A program made the translations under genes and the position numbers. 58,530 nt of DNA from positions 44,986 to 103,515 of the forward strand of contig NZ_SOGQ01000048.1 in assembly GCF_004403465.1 (NCBI RefSeq), written 5' to 3'. This document shows positions 54,574 through 58,530 of this stretch, one piece after another; the stretch's first letter is position 1; every line of letters begins with the position of its first letter. This stretch comes from Cryobacterium sinapicolor. Lineage in GTDB: Bacteria; Actinomycetota; Actinomycetes; Actinomycetales; Microbacteriaceae. The notes under the pieces are model-generated. The model ran no database searches. It was given only the letters and a program-made list of their open reading frames with translations, and was not told the origin of the DNA.

Positions 54574-55062
54574 ATGCGCATCCACATCGCCACTGACCAC
54601 GCCGGACTCGACTTCTCTCACCAGCTGGTCACGCACCTCACCCTGGCCGGCCACGAGGTCGTGGACCACGGACCGGAGGTCTACGACGCCCTCGATGATT
54701 ACCCCGCTTTCTGCATCCGGGCGGCCGAGGCCGTCGTCGCCGACCTGGCCCTCGGCGTCGACGCGCTCGGCGTCGTGTTCGGCGGTTCGGGCAATGGCGA
54801 GCAGATGGCGGCGAACAAGGTGAAGGGCGTGCGCGCCGCGCTGGTCTGGAGCCTCAGCACCGCCACGCTTGCGCGCGAGCACAACGACGCCAACGTCATC
54901 TCGATCGGTGCCAGGCAGCACACCATCGAGGACGCGATCGCCTTCATCGACGCCTTCATCGCCGAGCCGTTCCCGGGCGAGGAGCGCCACTGCCGCCGCA
55001 TCCTGCAGCTGGCGGAGTACGAGACTCATCGCACCATCAACGGCACGCGCCTCACCGACTGA
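54574..55062 (+). CDS. rpiB: Ribose-5-phosphate isomerase B
   Basis: 162-residue RpiB/LacAB enzyme interconverting ribose-5-P and ribulose-5-P. D-H-A-G-L-D (8-13) phosphate/ring-opening site and G-G-S-G-N-G-E-Q-M-A-A-N-K (anion hole) are present. The catalytic base position in G-V-V-F-G-G-S is glycine/serine rather than Cys, as in the actinobacterial (M. tuberculosis-type) enzymes that use Glu. The Glu in this G-N-G-E fits. Two bases before nei. Confidence 0.95.
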   Translation: MRIHIATDHAGLDFSHQLVTHLTLAGHEVVDHGPEVYDALDDYPAFCIRAAEAVVADLALGVDALGVVFGGSGNGEQMAANKVKGVRAALVWSLSTATLAREHNDANVISIGARQHTIEDAIAFIDAFIAEPFPGEERHCRRILQLAEYETHRTINGTRLTD

Positions 55063-55064
55063 CT

Positions 55065-56048
55065 GTGCCTGAGGGTCATTCCGTCCACCGCATTGCGCGC
55101 CAGTTCGCCCGCAACTTCGTGGGCAAACGCATCCGGCTGTCATCGCCGCAGGGCCGATTCGTGGACGGCGCGGCGATGCTCGACGGCCACACCATGACGG
55201 ATGCCCGTGCCGTCGGCAAGCAGATGTTCCTGGAGTTCGACAACGGCCTCTGGCTGCGCGTGCACCTGGGGCTCTACGGGGCCTGGGACTTCGCCGGGGA
55301 CATCCACGCCAGCGGCACGGACGCCGCCCTCAGAGGCCGCCGGCGCCGGAGCGTCCGGCCGGGTGCTGCCGACGTCACGCTCGACCTGGCAGGGGAGGAC
55401 TCGCTGCAGAGCATCGGCGCGCCCCGCCTGACCCGGCTGCGGATGGCGGAAGACGAGAAGGTCAGCGTCGAACCCGATGGGTTCCCGCCCGAACCCGTGG
55501 GCCAGGTGCGCGTGCGCCTGCTGGCCGATGACGTCGTGGCGGACCTGCGCGGGCCGACGGCCTGCGTGGTGCTCGACCCCCGGGAGGTGCAGGTGGCCAT
55601 GGACCGCCTCGGCCCCGACCCGCTGCTCGACGATAGCCGCGCCGCCGAGGACCGCTTCGTCACGGTGGTTCGGAAGAAGCCCACCCCGATCGGACGCCTG
55701 CTGATGGACCAGTTGGTGGTCAGCGGCATCGGCAACGTCTACCGGGCCGAGCTTCTGTTCCGCGCGGGGCTGAATCCACACGCGCCGGGCAAGTCGCTCA
55801 GCGACGAGCAGGCCCGGGCGCTCTGGCAGGACTGGGCGTACCTGCTGAAGATCGGCGTGGAGACCGGGCAGATGATGACCAGGGATGGCCTCAGCGACGC
55901 GGCCTACGGGCGCGCCCTGCGCAGACGGGCCGACCGGCACTGGGTTTACAAGCGCGAGGGACTGCCCTGCCGGGTCTGCGGCACCCACATCGCCCTCGAG
56001 GAGATGGCCGCCCGCAAGCTGTACTGGTGCCCGGAGTGCCAGTCCTGA
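55065..56048 (+). CDS. Fpg/Nei-family DNA glycosylase
   Basis: 327-residue bifunctional glycosylase/AP lyase for oxidised bases. Starts at GTG giving M-P-E-G-H-S; the catalytic Pro2-Glu3 and the Nei-type H-S-V-H-R follow. H2TH domain about 185-265 with V-S-G-I-G-N-V-Y-R-A-E, and a C-terminal zinc finger C-R-V-C ... C-P-E-C. P-E-G-H rather than P-E-L-P argues for the Nei (endonuclease VIII) branch as in actinobacterial Nei1. Contains a 25-residue Arg-rich insertion near 85-105. Two-base gap from rpiB implies one transcript. Confidence 0.92.
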   Translation: MPEGHSVHRIARQFARNFVGKRIRLSSPQGRFVDGAAMLDGHTMTDARAVGKQMFLEFDNGLWLRVHLGLYGAWDFAGDIHASGTDAALRGRRRRSVRPGAADVTLDLAGEDSLQSIGAPRLTRLRMAEDEKVSVEPDGFPPEPVGQVRVRLLADDVVADLRGPTACVVLDPREVQVAMDRLGPDPLLDDSRAAEDRFVTVVRKKPTPIGRLLMDQLVVSGIGNVYRAELLFRAGLNPHAPGKSLSDEQARALWQDWAYLLKIGVETGQMMTRDGLSDAAYGRALRRRADRHWVYKREGLPCRVCGTHIALEEMAARKLYWCPECQS

Positions 56049-56109
56049 GCCGATGTGACCCGATCCGATCCGACTTGACCTGAGCCCCCCAGCAGAGAAC
56101 GGGAAACCG

Positions 56110-56748
56110 ATGAGACACAACCGCACTTTCGCCCTCGACGACCCGGCCGAGATCCGCCGTCTCATCCGGGACAACCCGTGGGCCACGATGATCAGTCACA
56201 CCGAGTCGGGGCTGGTGGCCTCGCACTACCCCGTGCTCCTCGACGACGAGGCCGACGAGGCCGACGGTGTGGTGCTGGTCAGCCACGTCGGACGACCCGA
56301 CGAGGTCCTGCACGAGCTCGGCCGGCACGAACTGATGGTGATCATCCAGGGTCCCCACGGTTACATCTCGCCCGGCTGGTATGACGCCGCGCCCGCCGTG
56401 CCCACCTGGAACTTCGTCACTGCGCACCTGCACGGCACGCCCAAGCTGCTCAGCGACGAGGAGAACCTGCGGGTGCTGGACCGCCTGGTCGACCACTTCG
56501 AGGAACGGATGCCTGAACCACGCCGCCTGTTCGGCACCGAGGCGAACGCCGCCTACGCCTCCCGCATCGTGGCCGGCACGGTCGGCTTCCGGCTCACGGT
56601 GAGCCGCTTCACCGCCAAGAGCAAGCTCAGCCAGAACAAGCCGGCCGAAACCGTGGCGCGCATCCTGGGCGAACTCGACGGCGACGGCCCCTACGCGAGC
56701 CCGGGTCTCGCCGCCGAAATGCGCCGGGTTCACGGGGCCGACCGGTGA
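56110..56748 (+). CDS. PaiB-like FMN-binding protein
   Basis: 212-residue member of the PaiB family ('FMN-binding negative transcriptional regulator', split-barrel fold). Matches: I-R-x-N-P-W-A-T-M-I-S (about 20-30), S-H-Y-P-V-L-L-D, H-G-Y-I-S-P-G-W-Y and P-T-W-N-F-V-T-A-H-L-H-G. B. subtilis PaiB was described as a repressor of sporulation and protease genes, but biochemical role in most bacteria is open. GGGAAA upstream. Stop overlaps the next GTG (GTGA). Confidence 0.9.
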   Translation: MRHNRTFALDDPAEIRRLIRDNPWATMISHTESGLVASHYPVLLDDEADEADGVVLVSHVGRPDEVLHELGRHELMVIIQGPHGYISPGWYDAAPAVPTWNFVTAHLHGTPKLLSDEENLRVLDRLVDHFEERMPEPRRLFGTEANAAYASRIVAGTVGFRLTVSRFTAKSKLSQNKPAETVARILGELDGDGPYASPGLAAEMRRVHGADR

Positions 56749-58286
56749 GCGTGCCCGTCCCCGGGCCCGTGCCCGTGCCCGTTCCAGCGTCCCCTCCCGC
56801 ACCCGTCACCGCGGCCGCACCTCCGCTCGTGCTGCGCAACGGCCGGCTCCCGGGCAGCGACGAGATCGTCGACACGCTGATCGTCGATGGCCGAGTGCGC
56901 CGCCTGGGGTATCTTGGCCAGGTCGCTGCGGGCATCCGATCGGTCGATCTGGCCGAGCGCTGGCTGATTCCGGGCCTCTGGGACAACCATGTGCATTTCA
57001 GCCAGTGGGCGCAGACGAACCAGCGGTTGGACCTGTCCGGCGCCGGCAGTGCCGCCGCCGCGGCCGACCTGGTGGCCGGGCGGGCGCCCGTTATCTCGAT
57101 GGGGGAGACCCTGGTCGGGTTCGGTTTTCGCGACGGTCTGTGGCCGGATGCCCCGGGCCGGGCCCTCCTGGACGCCGCCACCGGCCCCGTTCCGGTCGTG
57201 CTGATCAGCGGCGACCTGCACTCCTGCTGGCTGAACTCGGCCGCCCTCGCCCGCCACGGTCACCCGGAGCACCCCACCGGGCTGCTCCGCGAGGAGGACT
57301 GCTTCGCCGTCGTGCGGGCGCTCGCCGAGGTGCCCGACGCGGTGATGGACGGCTGGGCCGACAGCGCGGCCCGGGCCGCGGCATCCCGCGGGGTCGTGGG
57401 CATCGTCGACATGGAGATGGACTGGAACCTGGACACCTGGCGGCGGCGCATCCGGGGCGGCACCGACTCGCTGCGGGTGGAGTTCGGTGTGTACACGCAG
57501 CACCTGGAACGCGCCATCGAGCTGGGGTTGCAGAGCGGCGCCGGCGTCGACGGCACCGGCGGGCTGCTCTCGGTGGGGGCGTACAAGGTGATCACCGACG
57601 GCTCGCTGAACACCCGCACCGCCTATTGCGTCGACGAATACCCCGGCCTGGAGGGGCAGCCCGGTTCGCACGGGGTGCTCACCGTTCCGCCGGAGGAACT
57701 GCTCACGTACCTCGGACGGGCCGTGGCCGCCGGCCTCCGCCCCGCCGTGCACGCCATCGGCGACCGGGCCAATGCGCTGGCCCTGGACGCCTTCGAGCGG
57801 CTCGGCTGCGCCGGGAGCATCGAGCACGCTCAACTGCTCGACCGGGAGGACGTCGCCCGCTTCGCCCGGCTCGGCGTGGTGGCGAGCGTACAGCCCGAAC
57901 ACGCCCTCGACGACCGGGACGTCGCCGACCGCTACTGGGCAGGACGCACCGACCGGGCCTTCGTGCTGAAGAGCCTGCTGAACGCGGGGGTCACGATCGC
58001 CCTCGGCTCCGACGCCCCGGTCGCACCGCTGGACCCGTGGGTGAGCATCGCCGCCGCGGTCGGACGCACCCGCGGCAGCCGCGAACCGTGGCACCCCGAG
58101 CAGGCCATCTCCCGGCAGGCCGCGCTCGCCGCGTCCGCGCGCGGCCGACACCGGGTCCTGGTGGGCGACGTGGCCGACCTCGCGGTGTGCGAACTCGACC
58201 CGTTCGGCGCCTCCGTGCCCGACCTGCGACGGATGTCCGTGGCCGCCACCCTGCTCGCCGGCCGCTTCACCCACACCACCCTCTAA
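56745..58286 (+). CDS. YtcJ-type amidohydrolase
   Basis: 513-residue metal-dependent amidohydrolase (TIM barrel plus beta-sandwich). L-W-D-N-H-V-H-F (metal His-x-His, about 81-88), a late G-S-D-A-P-V (metal Asp), the H-A-I-G-D-R motif and I-E-H-A-Q-L histidines match YtcJ/NfdA-like enzymes that deformylate or hydrolyse amides. The GTG at 56745 overlaps the paiB stop by four bases. The first 25 residues are a Val-Pro repeat (from a CCCGTG-type hexanucleotide run), so a later functional start is conceivable. Substrate unknown. Confidence 0.88.
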   Translation: MSVPVPGPVPVPVPASPPAPVTAAAPPLVLRNGRLPGSDEIVDTLIVDGRVRRLGYLGQVAAGIRSVDLAERWLIPGLWDNHVHFSQWAQTNQRLDLSGAGSAAAAADLVAGRAPVISMGETLVGFGFRDGLWPDAPGRALLDAATGPVPVVLISGDLHSCWLNSAALARHGHPEHPTGLLREEDCFAVVRALAEVPDAVMDGWADSAARAAASRGVVGIVDMEMDWNLDTWRRRIRGGTDSLRVEFGVYTQHLERAIELGLQSGAGVDGTGGLLSVGAYKVITDGSLNTRTAYCVDEYPGLEGQPGSHGVLTVPPEELLTYLGRAVAAGLRPAVHAIGDRANALALDAFERLGCAGSIEHAQLLDREDVARFARLGVVASVQPEHALDDRDVADRYWAGRTDRAFVLKSLLNAGVTIALGSDAPVAPLDPWVSIAAAVGRTRGSREPWHPEQAISRQAALAASARGRHRVLVGDVADLAVCELDPFGASVPDLRRMSVAATLLAGRFTHTTL

Positions 58287-58309
58287 CCCGGGCCGCGCCC
58301 TGCGCCCGT

Positions 58310-58332
58310 CGGTGGTCGATCTCGTCGAGACC
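58310..58332 (+). repeat. Interspersed 23-bp repeat, copy 3
   Basis: CGGTGGTCGATCTCGTCGAGACC, the same family as the copies at 11328 and 11640. Begins 23 bases after the amidohydrolase stop, and is again close to a GGAGATTTT-type element. Confidence 0.55.
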
Positions 58333-58380
58333 CGGTGAGCCGTCCTCCGGACCGTTGCGCGCCGACATCCGTCGTCGCCT

Positions 58381-58426
58381 CTGTACGCGGAGATTTTCGC
58401 GACACGCCGCTTCTCCTGGCTTGGGG
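58381..58426. repeat. Truncated GGAGATTTT-family element cut by IS3
   Basis: CTGTACGCGGAGATTTT (58381-58397) carries the core of the 77-bp elements' left arm, and 58387-58413 matches the hairpin arm at 11556-11583. No complementary arm follows before the IS boundary at 58427, so the element is probably interrupted there, 46 bases in. Confidence 0.6.
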
Positions 58427-58530
58427 TGACCCAGTGTTTCCGGACAGTCCTCCTGAATTCAGGATTGGATAGACAAATGGAACACGAGAAACACAAGCAC
58501 TTCAGCCCGGAGTTTCGGGCTGCCGCGGTG
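58427..58530 (+). mobile_element. Left end of an IS3-family insertion sequence (partial)
   Basis: The sequence from 58427 begins TGACCCAGTGTTTCCGGACAG, typical of IS3-group terminal inverted repeats (TGACC...TTTCCGGACA). A transposase OrfA reading frame starts 50 bases inside. The rest, including the right end and orfB, lies beyond the window. Confidence 0.85.
58477..58530 (+). CDS. IS3-family transposase OrfA, N-terminal fragment
   Basis: 18 codons to the window edge: MEHEKHKHFSPEFRAAAV. The H-F-S-P-E-F-R-x-x-A-V pattern is the start of the helix-turn-helix OrfA (IS3 transposase subunit A) that binds the terminal repeats. Truncated by the window, not by mutation as far as can be seen. Confidence 0.85.
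   Translation, partial: MEHEKHKHFSPEFRAAAV

Overview
The window is high-GC DNA (about 69% by eye) with tightly packed genes, GTG starts, ATGA/GTGA gene overlaps and mycothiol-era actinobacterial families (TIGR03086/maleylpyruvate-isomerase-like, Rv2466c-like DsbA, GlbO, DUF1023 hydrolase). The gene content and the interspersed repeats resemble Microbacteriaceae (Cryobacterium/Leifsonia-like); that placement is an inference from family content, not from a marker gene. Almost everything is ordinary chromosomal core. No phage, plasmid, CRISPR or recognisable defence island is present. The only intact-looking mobile DNA is the left end of an IS3-family element at the extreme right.

Layout. 0-12 kb: tRNA thiolation (mnmA), NAD-dependent ligase (ligA), a PadR regulator coupled to an alpha/beta hydrolase, a DUF1023 hydrolase, the gatCAB amidotransferase operon and a rubrerythrin-VIT1 iron/manganese transporter. 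11.8-15.9 kb: a complete polyamine-type ABC importer. 15.9-20 kb: a mycothiol-fold protein, DNA polymerase IV, a GerW-like protein and NhaA. 20.1-24.1 kb: a TPP riboswitch driving ykoEDC (HMP/thiamine ECF importer), followed by a P-loop kinase whose gene overlaps ykoC. 24.2-28.8 kb: a D,D-carboxypeptidase-like protein with degraded catalytic motifs, a minimal zincin, tRNA-His, oligoribonuclease, a mini-thioredoxin, tRNA-Arg and nadE. 29-36.6 kb: an EamA-type gene remnant, an aldo/keto reductase, msrA, an SSB paralogue, a DUF6993-like lipoprotein, the ABC-F factor EttA, two acyl-CoA thioesterases and a Rieske lipoprotein. 36.9-44.1 kb: nitronate monooxygenase, then a PucR regulator divergent from gabT-gabD-amine oxidase, i.e. 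a putrescine/GABA catabolic module. 44.2-58.3 kb: truncated haemoglobin, MscS channel, aminopeptidase N, a GNAT enzyme, SRPBCC protein, a 5'-truncated RibD-C gene, a zinc-ribbon SDR, a ProP-like transporter, a mycothiol-nitroreductase-like protein, rpiB, Nei/Fpg glycosylase, PaiB and a YtcJ-type amidohydrolase.

How the genes connect. The polyamine importer (11.8-15.9 kb) and the gabT/gabD/amine oxidase module (39.7-44.1 kb) together could take putrescine to succinate. The thiamine block is self-contained, with a visible switch between an anti-sequestor and a start-site sequestor. MnmA and GatCAB support decoding fidelity.

The least explained signal is non-coding. There are two 77-bp elements with identical 17-bp inverted ends, both placed between convergent genes. 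Two related hairpins share the GGAGATTTT core, and one of these is apparently cut by the IS3 element. Other non-coding features are a perfect 28-bp-arm hairpin boxed by direct repeats, a four-copy 32-bp minisatellite, three copies of a CGGTGGTYGAGCC-type repeat, and a strongly over-used word, (AC)GGATGCC. These look like a multi-family REP/MITE-like repeat load and are the part most worth follow-up.
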